This document shows, piece after piece, positions 29,749 through 37,199 of a stretch of 64,000 nt of DNA (its first letter is position 1; every line of letters starts with the position of its first letter). The DNA comes from Desulfoluna spongiiphila (GTDB lineage Bacteria; Desulfobacterota; Desulfobacteria; Desulfobacterales; Desulfolunaceae). The position numbers and the translations under genes are program-made. The stretch spans positions 1 through 64,000 of the forward strand of contig NZ_FMUX01000015.1 of NCBI RefSeq assembly GCF_900101345.1. Reading direction: 5' to 3'. The notes beneath the pieces were generated by a model that was not told the DNA's origin, ran no database searches, and worked only from the letters and a program-made list of their open reading frames with translations.

Positions 29749-30221
29749 CGCGCAGCCGGAGTGGCGGTTAGCCCGGATATTTCACGAGTCGAGTGCGCCC
29801 ATAGTCAAGGCATCAGAACTGCGGATGCAGCGTTCTGCCTCAACGCTCTGATAGCGCAAAGATGGGTGCGCTCGGCTGAAAAACGAGCCGAAAACGGAAA
29901 TCACATTTTGCATTCTTGAAATATCGTAACTATTCAGGTTATGCCTCCGGCGGCCCTGCCGGGGGCTAAACGTTTAAAAAATTTAACAAACAGGTCTTAA
30001 AAAGACTCCTTGAATGAATATTACTTTAACGGCGGATGTGATTTGCCCCGAGGAACGAGGGGCAAAACGCATCCGCAACCTGCTTTCAAGGTGGCACACC
30101 TTGCCGCCGGAGGCTGTTTTTTTGAGCTGAATAGTTACGAAATATCTACATATTCTCAAATAACCATTTGCAATAATATCTTATTGGTTTGGCCTGGTCG
30201 TTTTCCCATGACATATCCGGG
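29749..30221. other. Intergenic region with nested palindromes and a MITE-like copy
   Basis: From about 29785 to 29880 imperfect dyads are nested (CGAGTGCGCCCAT near 29789 facing ATGGGTGCGCTCG near 29862). Then comes MITE-like copy 3 (29943-30114), itself enclosed by a 20-bp near-perfect inverted repeat (29918-29937 and 30127-30146). No gene. Confidence 0.6.
29943..30114 (-). mobile_element. MITE-like intergenic element, copy 3 (172 bp, inverted)
   Basis: Read on the minus strand it has the order of copies 1 and 2: GCCTCCGGCGGC at 30114-30103, AAGGTGTGCCACCTT hairpin, TTCCTCGGGGC, then CTGTTTGTTAAATTTTTTAAAC and GCCGCCGGAGGC at 29954-29943. Length is nearly equal to copy 2. Confidence 0.7.
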
Positions 30222-30662
30222 TCAGTCGCCGCTGCCCATGGCCCTGGCACGCTCTTTAAATGCCGAGGGTAAAAACGCGATGCTCCGGGACGCGTAGTTA
30301 AAGGCCACGAGCCCTGTCTCCGCCACGGCCACGGTTTTTCCGGCGCCGGTCACGTGGTAGTGGATCCGGAACCCCGCCTCTCCGACCTCACCGAAGGCAC
30401 ATCCGACGGTGAGGATGTCGCCGAGGAAGGCCTCGGCCCGAAAATTCACGATCAGGTCATCCATGACGATGCCGGTCTTCCCGTCCCCAAGGTCCCCTTC
30501 ATGGACCCCCATGGCCCGAAAAAGCGCCACCCGGGCGTCATGGAGGATCCCCACCATCTCTGAATTTCCCACATGACCACCGTAATTCAGGTCACCGACC
30601 CGGACCTGGATCTCGCAGGTGAACGGGTACTCTTTTTCCAACGCAAGTTTCATACGAGGCAT
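30222..30662 (-). CDS. Acyl-CoA thioesterase (hotdog fold, 4HBT type)
   Basis: 146 residues, full length for the YbgC/4-hydroxybenzoyl-CoA thioesterase branch. The catalytic segment VRVGDLNYGGHVGNSEMV contains the usual Asp and the HVGN helix start; MDDLIVNFRAEAFLGD follows as the second conserved block. It would hydrolyse acyl-CoA thioesters in the cytoplasm. ATG at 30662 follows AGGATGTATT. It stands alone, divergent from the sigma-54 activator. Confidence 0.88.
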   Translation of the reverse strand: MPRMKLALEKEYPFTCEIQVRVGDLNYGGHVGNSEMVGILHDARVALFRAMGVHEGDLGDGKTGIVMDDLIVNFRAEAFLGDILTVGCAFGEVGEAGFRIHYHVTGAGKTVAVAETGLVAFNYASRSIAFLPSAFKERARAMGSGD

Positions 30663-31078
30663 AATACATCCTGTGCAAAGTATCTCGAAACACGACCCAT
30701 GCGGGCCCTTCGGACACGTGTTTTTTTTCTATCTAAAACGCTGCAGGACCACAGTGATAGCCGAAAACATCCGAAAAAGAAACCTGAAACCGCGACCGCC
30801 AGCCCCCTGTTCCCTGCCCTCAGAAAAGGATTGATCCCGTCATCTTTTGCCTGTTACAACACATCATGTTTTCCAGACACACCCATGGCATCCCATGGAT
30901 TTCCAATATCACAGGCAGTACGACGGTGTGCCGCCGTGTGACCAGATGATCCAGGTGAACCAAGCCCGGACATTTTTCGAGCCTGGTGCGATGAGGGGTA
31001 CCCCATCAACGTTGATGCGGCCCAAAAGGCGTGCCCCTTGGAAAAGATCCCGGTTTGTTGCAGGTGGAGAGAGGTTGT
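30663..31078. other. Intergenic region upstream of the sigma-54 activator
   Basis: About 415 bp. I find no -24/-12 promoter, no copy of the TGATGC-N6-GCATCA dyad and no RNA gene, so the activator is probably made from an ordinary promoter without autoregulation by the same sites. Confidence 0.4.
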
Positions 31079-32872
31079 ATGAAGGAACAGACCCACCCCG
31101 AGGCCCGACGCGATGCTGGCGCATCATTTTTCCAGAACCTCATGCAGAACATCTCGGCACAGATCATTGTGCTTATGGACTCCATCCACAACCCCGTGGT
31201 GGGGGTCGACAGCCGCAGCCGAATCGTGCTGTGCAACCAAACCTTCACCCAGGTGGTGGGACGCTCCCGGGACGATGTCATCGGAACGCCCATCGCCTCG
31301 GTCATCCCGGAAACCCGGCTCACCCACATCGTGGAAACCGGAAAAACCGAGGCCGCCAAAAAGATCCGCATCGCCGGTAAAACCTACCTTGCCAACCGAA
31401 CCCCCATCATCAACGACGGCAACGTGGTGGGGGCCATGGCCCTTCTCCAGGATATCTCCGGTATCGAAGCCCTGAGCAATGAGCTGAGGCACTCCAGCGA
31501 CACCAACGAAGAGCTCCAGGCCATCATCGAGTCCTCCTTCGACGGCATCTTTGTCACCGACGGCAACGGCAAGGTCACCCGACTCAACCGTGCCTACGAG
31601 CGCCTCACCGGCATCAAGCGGTCCGAGATCATGGGCAAGGCCATGACGGAACTCGTCAAAAAGGGCTACTACAGCGAATCGGTGACCTTAAAGGTCCTGA
31701 AGAGCAAGCAGCCGGAGTCCGTGTTCCAGGAGGTCAAAAACGGCAAGACCATCATGGTCACCGGCACCCCTGTCCTGGACAAGGAGGGAACCATCGCGCG
31801 GGTGGTGACCAACGTCCGCGACGTCACCCAGCTCAACCGCCTGCAGCACGAGCTCTGCTCCATGCAGACCTTGCGCTCCCACTACGAGGTGGAGATCAAC
31901 AGCCTGCGCCAGGAGCAGGGGGACGGCCAGTACGTGGTCCGGTCCAAGAAAATGCTGGAGATCAAGGCCCTGGCCATGCGCATTGCCCAGGTGGACTCCA
32001 CGGTGCTCATCCAGGGGGAATCCGGGGTGGGCAAAGAGATGGTGGCTGAGATGGTCCACGCCAACGGCAAACGCAAAGACAAGCCCTTCATCAAGATCAA
32101 CTGCGCCTCCATCCCGGAAGCCCTCCTTGAAGCCGAACTCTTCGGCTACACCCCCGGATCCTTTACCGGGGCCTCCCGAAAAGGCAAGGCCGGTCTCTTT
32201 GAGGCCGCCGACAACGGCTCCATCTTCATGGATGAGGTCGGCGAGATGTCCCTGCCCCTGCAGAGCAAGCTCCTGCGGGTAATTCAGGAAAAAGAGATCA
32301 CCCGTATCGGAGACACCCGGCCCATCACCGTCAACGTACGCATCATCGCCGCAACCAACCGGGACCTGGAAAAGATGGTTCAGGAGAAGGGTTTTCGCAA
32401 GGACCTCTTCTTCCGGCTCAACGTGGTTCCCATTCACATCCCCCCGCTTCGGGAACGGTCCGAAGCCATCGTTCCCATGATCCGCCACTTCCTGGCCAAG
32501 TACAACAAGCGCTTTGACTTTGCAAAACGGATCGACCCCGAAGCCGTGGACATCCTCACCACCCACGCATGGCCCGGGAACGTACGCGAGCTGGAAAACG
32601 TCATCGAACGCCTGGTGGTGATCACCCCCGGAGAGCTGATCTGCGCCTCGGACATCCCCGACTCCATCCGTCACCCCGACGGAAAAGGGAGCCTGCCCTG
32701 CCTCACGGGCAAACCCCTGAAGGAGATCCTGGAAGAGGTGGAGGCCCGGGCAATAGAGGAGGCCCTGAAAACCCACGGCACCACCCGCAAGGCGGCAGAC
32801 GCCCTGGGAATCAACCAGTCCACGGTGGTCCGCAAGGCCTCCCGCTACGGGCTGCGCTCTGAAGGGGCCTGA
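31079..32872 (+). CDS. PAS-domain sigma-54-dependent transcriptional activator
   Basis: 597 residues from ATG 31079 (GGAGAGAGGTTGT before it). Two PAS sensor domains lie at about 30-130 and 145-250, joined to the AAA+ domain by a coiled-coil-like linker (255-280). AAA+ motifs: Walker A GESGVGKE at 313-320, GSFTGA at 360-365 (the sigma-54-contact loop, Ser for the usual Ala), Walker B SIFMDEVGE at 381-389. The C-terminal Fis-type helix-turn-helix is TTRKAADALGINQSTVVRK. There is no receiver domain, so it senses a small ligand or redox state via PAS. It is immediately followed by two 18-bp dyads and a -24/-12 promoter, and a similar set precedes abfD, so these are its likely targets. Confidence 0.93.
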   Translation: MKEQTHPEARRDAGASFFQNLMQNISAQIIVLMDSIHNPVVGVDSRSRIVLCNQTFTQVVGRSRDDVIGTPIASVIPETRLTHIVETGKTEAAKKIRIAGKTYLANRTPIINDGNVVGAMALLQDISGIEALSNELRHSSDTNEELQAIIESSFDGIFVTDGNGKVTRLNRAYERLTGIKRSEIMGKAMTELVKKGYYSESVTLKVLKSKQPESVFQEVKNGKTIMVTGTPVLDKEGTIARVVTNVRDVTQLNRLQHELCSMQTLRSHYEVEINSLRQEQGDGQYVVRSKKMLEIKALAMRIAQVDSTVLIQGESGVGKEMVAEMVHANGKRKDKPFIKINCASIPEALLEAELFGYTPGSFTGASRKGKAGLFEAADNGSIFMDEVGEMSLPLQSKLLRVIQEKEITRIGDTRPITVNVRIIAATNRDLEKMVQEKGFRKDLFFRLNVVPIHIPPLRERSEAIVPMIRHFLAKYNKRFDFAKRIDPEAVDILTTHAWPGNVRELENVIERLVVITPGELICASDIPDSIRHPDGKGSLPCLTGKPLKEILEEVEARAIEEALKTHGTTRKAADALGINQSTVVRKASRYGLRSEGA

Positions 32873-32896
32873 TCCCGATGCATGGATGCATTCCGG

Positions 32897-32914
32897 TGAT
32901 GCCCCTGGGCATCA
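32897..32914. promoter_or_regulatory. Upstream activator site 1 (TGATGC-N6-GCATCA)
   Basis: Perfect dyad TGATGC-CCCTGG-GCATCA, extended to GGTGATGCCC/GGGCATCACC. It lies about 250 bp before the -24 box of the permease promoter. The same hexamers at the same spacing recur at 32990, 36836 and 36854. Confidence 0.7.
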
Positions 32915-32989
32915 CCTCGCCATTACACACCGCTTAAAGAAGTATTCAGGCATGTTACAGAAACAACCACCCCTTATTCCGCCCACCGG

Positions 32990-33007
32990 TGATGCCGCCA
33001 TGCATCG
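32990..33007. promoter_or_regulatory. Upstream activator site 2
   Basis: TGATGC-CGCCAT-GCATCG, one mismatch from the perfect dyad, about 157 bp before the -24 box; typical enhancer distance for a sigma-54 activator. Confidence 0.65.
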
Positions 33008-33164
33008 CCGGTGTACCGAGTCTCCGCTTCGTCAGCTCCTGTCCTCCGCCAAACATCCTTCTAACGTCGTGATGGCCGTAAGCCCTGTAAACATTGGACA
33101 CGCAAAGAGCCCGCCGGGCAGTGCACGGCCATTTTTACCACCGGAGTAAGTCATTCTGACAGAT

Positions 33165-33180
33165 TGGCATGCTCCTTGCG
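33165..33180 (+). promoter_or_regulatory. Sigma-54 promoter of the permease unit
   Basis: TGGCAT-GCTCC-TTGCG, with the invariant GG and GC exactly 10 nt apart, matching the TGGCAC-N5-TTGCA consensus. It is about 170 bp upstream of the permease start. Confidence 0.85.
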
Positions 33181-33349
33181 GAATACCACCATCGAAAGCC
33201 GGTCATGATCGGTCGACGGCAGGTGAATTCCTCGTCGGGTCCACGCCTGAACGCTCCGTTTTAGCAGGCGGCCCCGGTGGTTTGCAGGGAACACATACCT
33301 TGCCGTTGTCCAGAGCACTGAACGTACGATGTTGGAAGGAGAATGAAGC

Positions 33350-34783
33350 ATGAGTAAATACCGCGAGCACGGTGGCAAGCAATCAGGGATCGCCATGGGC
33401 CCCCTAACGCTGAGGCTGCCCTTTATTCACTACCGTTTCGAATGGCCGGATTACCTTCAGGGACTGTTGATGTGCACTGTCTGCCTGGCCATTATTCCTG
33501 TTCTTACCGGCAAGCTGGGGATGTCCTTTGAGGTGGCCCTGGCCATCGTCATCATGAACGGCACCCTTTACCTTGCCCACGTCACCTTCGGCGACCCGGT
33601 GGTCCCCGGATGGGTCACACCGGCCATTCCCCTGCTCATCGCCTATGTGGAGACCTTTGCTCCAGGGGTGGAACGGATGCAGTGCCTCATCGCCTTTGAG
33701 ATGATGTTCGGGGTTTTCTGTGTGTTCCTGGGGGCTTCAGGCCTGGCCAAGAAGTTTGTGGCCATCATCCCCAACGCCATGCAGTCCGGCATTGTGCTGG
33801 GGGCCGGTTTTGCCGCCGTCATGATCGTCTTTAAGCCCGGCAACGGACTGAAAAGCTTCGACAACTTCCCCTGGACCGTTGTCATCTGCGTGGGCCTTGC
33901 CTTCTATCTCCTGTTTTCAGAGCACTTCAAGAGCCTTCGGACCAAAAACAAGTTTTTCTTCTACCTTGCCAACCTCGGCATGATGCCCACCCTGGCCCTG
34001 GCCGTGTTTGTCGGGCCCCTCACCGGCGAGCTCTCCTGGCCCACCTTCACCGGCGAAATCATCACCTCACCTGATTTTACGACACTCTTCAGGGATTTTA
34101 CCATCCTCGGAAACATTCCCCTGCCCTCGGGCCACATGTTTCTCTCCAGTATTCCCATGGTAATCAGTGCCTACCTCGTCATCTTCGGCGACGTCATCCA
34201 GAGCCAGGCCCTTTTAGACGATGCCCAGAAATACCGCCCCGATGAAGACATCGACTACAACCCCAACCGCTCCCACATCATCTTCGGCGTCCGTAACACC
34301 ATCATGAGCGTCATCGGCCCGGATATCTCCATGTGCGGCCCCCTCTGGGCAGCCATGCAGGTGGTCCTGTGCGAACGCTACAAGCACGGACCGGAAGCCA
34401 TGGACTCCATCAGCGGCGGCGCGGCCTCCTTCCGTTTCGGAACCTGGACCGGCTACTTTCTGGCCCCCATCGTGTCGGCGGTGAAGCCCATCCTGGGCAT
34501 CGGCCTGGCCTCCACCATGCTCATCCAGGGTTATGTCAGCGTCCGTATCGGTGTCCTTAAGTCCCGGTCCTTCAACGACCTGGGTATCGCAGGTGTCACC
34601 GGCGCCATCGTGGCCACTCGCGGGGCTGCCTGGGGCCTGGGGGCTGCCATTGTCATGTGCGCCCTGATCTATCTGGGCGGAGACAAACGCAAAGCCTACA
34701 TCAAAGAAGAGCCCATCTTCCCCGGGGACTCTCCGGACAAGATCAGCAAAGAAGTCGAAGAGCACCTGGGCAACGTCGCCTAA
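33350..34783 (+). CDS. Permease with about 12 membrane segments (NCS2/SLC23-like), probable organic-acid importer
   Basis: 477 residues, highly hydrophobic with 12 or so predicted helices and a short charged C-terminal tail (KISKEVEEHLGNVA). The arrangement, with GAGFAAVMIVFKPG and a GPDISMCGPLWAAMQV stretch in the second half, resembles the nucleobase/xanthine (NCS2) and benzoate-type permease clan, though typical nucleobase signature residues are not obvious. ATG 33350 follows AAGGAGAATGAAGC. It is driven by a sigma-54 promoter that shares activator sites with the abfD operon, so I infer import of 4-hydroxybutyrate or a related short acid, not a purine. Confidence 0.75.
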   Translation: MSKYREHGGKQSGIAMGPLTLRLPFIHYRFEWPDYLQGLLMCTVCLAIIPVLTGKLGMSFEVALAIVIMNGTLYLAHVTFGDPVVPGWVTPAIPLLIAYVETFAPGVERMQCLIAFEMMFGVFCVFLGASGLAKKFVAIIPNAMQSGIVLGAGFAAVMIVFKPGNGLKSFDNFPWTVVICVGLAFYLLFSEHFKSLRTKNKFFFYLANLGMMPTLALAVFVGPLTGELSWPTFTGEIITSPDFTTLFRDFTILGNIPLPSGHMFLSSIPMVISAYLVIFGDVIQSQALLDDAQKYRPDEDIDYNPNRSHIIFGVRNTIMSVIGPDISMCGPLWAAMQVVLCERYKHGPEAMDSISGGAASFRFGTWTGYFLAPIVSAVKPILGIGLASTMLIQGYVSVRIGVLKSRSFNDLGIAGVTGAIVATRGAAWGLGAAIVMCALIYLGGDKRKAYIKEEPIFPGDSPDKISKEVEEHLGNVA

Positions 34784-34808
34784 CGCGCTCTTTCACCTAA
34801 CCGAAGGA

Positions 34809-34852
34809 CGTCGCTTCGCTTTGTGCCCGACCAGGCGCGGAGCGAAGCGACG
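34809..34852. repeat. Inverted repeat between permease and NERD genes
   Basis: Perfect 12-bp arms CGTCGCTTCGCT (34809-34820) and AGCGAAGCGACG (34841-34852) with a 20-nt loop and no T-run. It could moderate read-through from the permease gene into the two following genes. Confidence 0.6.
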
Positions 34853-34891
34853 CCACAAACCGGCACCCACAAGCGACAAGGAGTTCACGCC

Positions 34892-35602
34892 ATGGCTTAC
34901 ATTCAAGGAAGTCCCGTTGACGGGCTCAAGCAAACCGTCACCCGCCACCTCTTTCTCATGGGAACCGTCACCGTGGTCCTTGCCGGGATGATGATCGCCT
35001 TTTCCGATGACCCCATGGCCGAGCTGGGCCCCATCGTTGCCATCACGGTTGTCTGCGCCGCCATCATCGGTTTTGTCTCCTTTCGCTCCAACCCCCTTGC
35101 CCTGACCATGCTTTTCAAAAAGGACCGGTTTAAAGAGGCTGTGGTCGAAGAAGAGGCCGCCATCGCCCACCTCGAAACGCTTTCCGATCACTGCTACGTC
35201 TTCAACAACCTCACCGTGGAGCTCTTTCGCATCGACCATCTTGTCATCTCTCCCTGGGGCATCTTTGTCATGGGACGGGTTCGCAAAGAGGGCGAACTCC
35301 GGGTCGAGGAAAACCTCCTGCACGCAGGCCCCGCGCTGCTGGACAGCCTCTGCACCAGCACCTGGCGCGTCTGCCATCTCCTGAACATTGTCATTCGCAA
35401 GGGCTGGAGCCAGGAGGTAATGCCTGTGCCCGTCATCGTGCCCCACTCCCAGTACCCGAGCCGGACAAAGGCTGTGGACGGCATCATGCTCGTGGAGGCC
35501 AAACACCTTGCCCCCTTCATCGAGACGGGCCGCAAAGAGACCCTCTCCGAAGAGCTGGTGGACTCCATTGCCGCCTACATCCTCAAACGCTACACCGCCT
35601 GA
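34892..35602 (+). CDS. NERD-domain protein with two N-terminal membrane segments
   Basis: 236 residues from ATG 34892 (AAGGAGTTCACGCC before it). Two adjacent hydrophobic stretches (about 22-40 and 45-65) anchor it in the membrane. The cytoplasmic part starting HCYVFNNLTVE... IDHLVISPWGIFVMGRV matches the NERD (nuclease-related) domain core: an Asp-His-(Leu/Val)-Val strand followed by G-I-F-V. The usual ExK-type residue is replaced by MGRV, so nuclease activity is doubtful. It lies 108 nt after the permease and 23 nt before a small membrane protein in the same orientation, probably one unit. Why such a protein accompanies a permease is unclear. Confidence 0.75.
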   Translation: MAYIQGSPVDGLKQTVTRHLFLMGTVTVVLAGMMIAFSDDPMAELGPIVAITVVCAAIIGFVSFRSNPLALTMLFKKDRFKEAVVEEEAAIAHLETLSDHCYVFNNLTVELFRIDHLVISPWGIFVMGRVRKEGELRVEENLLHAGPALLDSLCTSTWRVCHLLNIVIRKGWSQEVMPVPVIVPHSQYPSRTKAVDGIMLVEAKHLAPFIETGRKETLSEELVDSIAAYILKRYTA

Positions 35603-35625
35603 TTTGCAAAAGGAGGGATCTGCCC

Positions 35626-35985
35626 ATGAACAGCCTTCGTCACATCCAGCTCACCCGCTCCCGTAAAATTGCCCTGGTCGCCCTCACCGCGGCCTGGGCC
35701 CTGGACCTGGGCCACGGCATCTTTGTCCTCCACGGCCTGTCCCTCATCAAGATCACCCTCATGCTCCTCTCCTTTACCCTGGCCCTCTCCGAAAAAAGAA
35801 GCGGTGCCGCCGGGTGCGCCCTCGTCTCCCTGATCATGGTCCTTTTCTGCGCCGGTACCGCCGCCACATTGAGCGAACAGCCCCCGGGCTCCCACCTCAT
35901 GGTTACCCTGGCTTCCCTGGCTCTCTTTCTCATCACCACCCTTGCCATGGGGGTGTCGGTGATAAAGCAAGGACATAGGACATAG
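35626..35985 (+). CDS. Small membrane protein, unknown
   Basis: 119 residues with three to four hydrophobic helices (about 15-33, 38-54, 60-78, 92-112). The ribosome site AAAAGGAGGGATCTGCCC is strong. I recognise no family. The last codons and the stop lie inside the ACATAGG heptamer array, so the C-terminus (KQGHRT) derives from the repeat. Last gene of the permease unit. Confidence 0.65.
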   Translation: MNSLRHIQLTRSRKIALVALTAAWALDLGHGIFVLHGLSLIKITLMLLSFTLALSEKRSGAAGCALVSLIMVLFCAGTAATLSEQPPGSHLMVTLASLALFLITTLAMGVSVIKQGHRT

Positions 35986-36028
35986 GACATAGGACATAGG
36001 ACATAGGACATAGGACATAGGACATAGG
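35973..36028. repeat. Heptanucleotide tandem repeat (ACATAGG)8
   Basis: Eight perfect 7-bp units. The stop codon of the preceding gene falls in the second unit, so changes in copy number downstream of it do not alter the protein. Strand-slippage-prone; useful as a strain marker. Confidence 0.95.
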
Positions 36029-36150
36029 ACGAAAGAAGATTCTTCAAGGCCTGTCAAGCCGGTTTTCGTTTTTTTGTGTATGTAACACGCCCCCTTACAA
36101 GCGTATCGCACCCAGCTTTTCCTAACCCGTCAAACCTCCCCCATAAAAAT

Positions 36151-36808
36151 CCGCAGCACCAGCAGCCGTCATGCCGCGTATCCGCTCAGGGCACCGGCGG
36201 CTTTCATTTTGGTGCGTAGAACGCACCCTGCGGGCCCCGGCGTCTCCCCAATCTACATAAACCTGCCCGCGTCCCCACACCCCGTAGGGTGCATTTTATG
36301 CACCATGTCCGAGGCACCGCCACCCGCCAATTCACCTTTAAAATTCAGTGAGCTACACATCCACGAGAAAATCCGCAGCGCAGGCGGCCGTCATGCCGCA
36401 TATCCGCTCAGGGCACTGGCGGCTTTCGTTTTGGTGCGTAGAACGCACCCTACGGGCCCCGGCATCCCCCCAGCCTTCATAACCTGCCCGCGTCCCCACA
36501 CCCCGTAGGGTGCATTTTATGCACCATGTACGCGGCACCGCAATCCTTCAATTTACCATTAAAATTCAGGGTACTACGCATCACGAGAAAGTCCGCAGCG
36601 CTGGCGGCTGTCATGCCGCGTATCGGCACAGGGCACTGGCGGTTTTCGTTTTGGTGCGTAGAACGCACCCTACGGCCCCGACGTCCCCCCAATCCACATA
36701 ACCCGCCCGCATCCCCACACCCCGTAGGGTGCATTTTATGCACCATGTCCGCGGCCCCTCCAACCTGCAATTCACCCATAAAATTCAATACACTAAACAC
36801 GCCAATCC
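36151..36808. repeat. Three tandem copies of a 220-bp repeat
   Basis: Units begin with CCGCAGC at 36151, 36373 and 36593 (periods 222 and 220). Each has GTGCGTAGAACGCACCC, about 60 bp later CCCCGTAGGGTGCATTTTATGC, and then a CACC/AATTCA stretch. The two GTGC-rich parts face each other (AGGGTGCGTTCTACGCAC versus AGGGTGCATTTTATGCAC), so each unit can fold into a large hairpin. Sequence identity between units is high but not complete, indicating some age. Confidence 0.9.
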
Positions 36809-36835
36809 CCATTTACGAAAAAGCCATGCCCCCTC

Positions 36836-36853
36836 TGATGCATCAGCGCATCA
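36836..36853. promoter_or_regulatory. Upstream activator site 3
   Basis: Perfect dyad TGATGC-ATCAGC-GCATCA, identical in half-sites and spacing to site 1 (32897). It is 220 bp before the -24 box of the abfD promoter. Confidence 0.7.
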
Positions 36854-36871
36854 CAATGCACCCCTGCATCT
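36854..36871. promoter_or_regulatory. Upstream activator site 4 (degenerate)
   Basis: CAATGC-ACCCCT-GCATCT, directly abutting site 3, with two mismatches from the dyad at the same N6 spacing. Two abutting sites would suit cooperative binding. Confidence 0.45.
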
Positions 36872-37072
36872 CCCATCCAACCTGCTGTTTGCATATGATT
36901 TCCCTTCGTGGGCCTGTGTGTGCGATGCCGCAGCGCATCGCTGGGCAGCCTTTCGGGAAACAGCCCGCAACCCCGAGGTCGATGATTCATTATTGATAGC
37001 GACACCCGTATCCCCTTGTTTTTCCGAGCAATATAAAAATAACCAGTAATTTTCCCACAAAAAATTACTTCA

Positions 37073-37088
37073 TGGCATGCTTCTTGGA
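37073..37088 (+). promoter_or_regulatory. Sigma-54 promoter of the abfD operon
   Basis: TGGCAT-GCTTC-TTGGA. The -24 half is identical to that of the permease promoter and 9 of the 11 first bases match; the -12 GC is GG here. It lies about 110 bp before the abfD start. Confidence 0.7.
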
Positions 37089-37199
37089 ATATCTCTCAAC
37101 AGTCATTTTGGATGGCCGGCTTTCACCCCATTCAATCTCTTGTTAACGCCCTGATGTCGGGACGTTCCATCCATGAAGTTAGAACAAGGAGTATGCGAT

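Larger units (their letters stand above)
32873..33349. other. Regulatory region of the permease unit
   Basis: About 477 bp holding two activator-type dyads (32897-32914 and 32990-33007), the sigma-54 promoter (33165-33180) and a leader of roughly 160 nt. No gene. Confidence 0.7.
36029..37199. other. Long non-coding region upstream of abfD
   Basis: About 1.17 kb without a real gene: three 220-bp tandem units (36151-36808), two activator dyads (36836-36871), the sigma-54 promoter (37073-37088) and the abfD leader. Short frames inside the repeats repeat the same peptide and are not genes. Confidence 0.75.

Noticed and set aside
36151..36808. CRISPR array
   Set aside because: Units are 220 bp and similar throughout; there are no short direct repeats with unique spacers and no cas genes.
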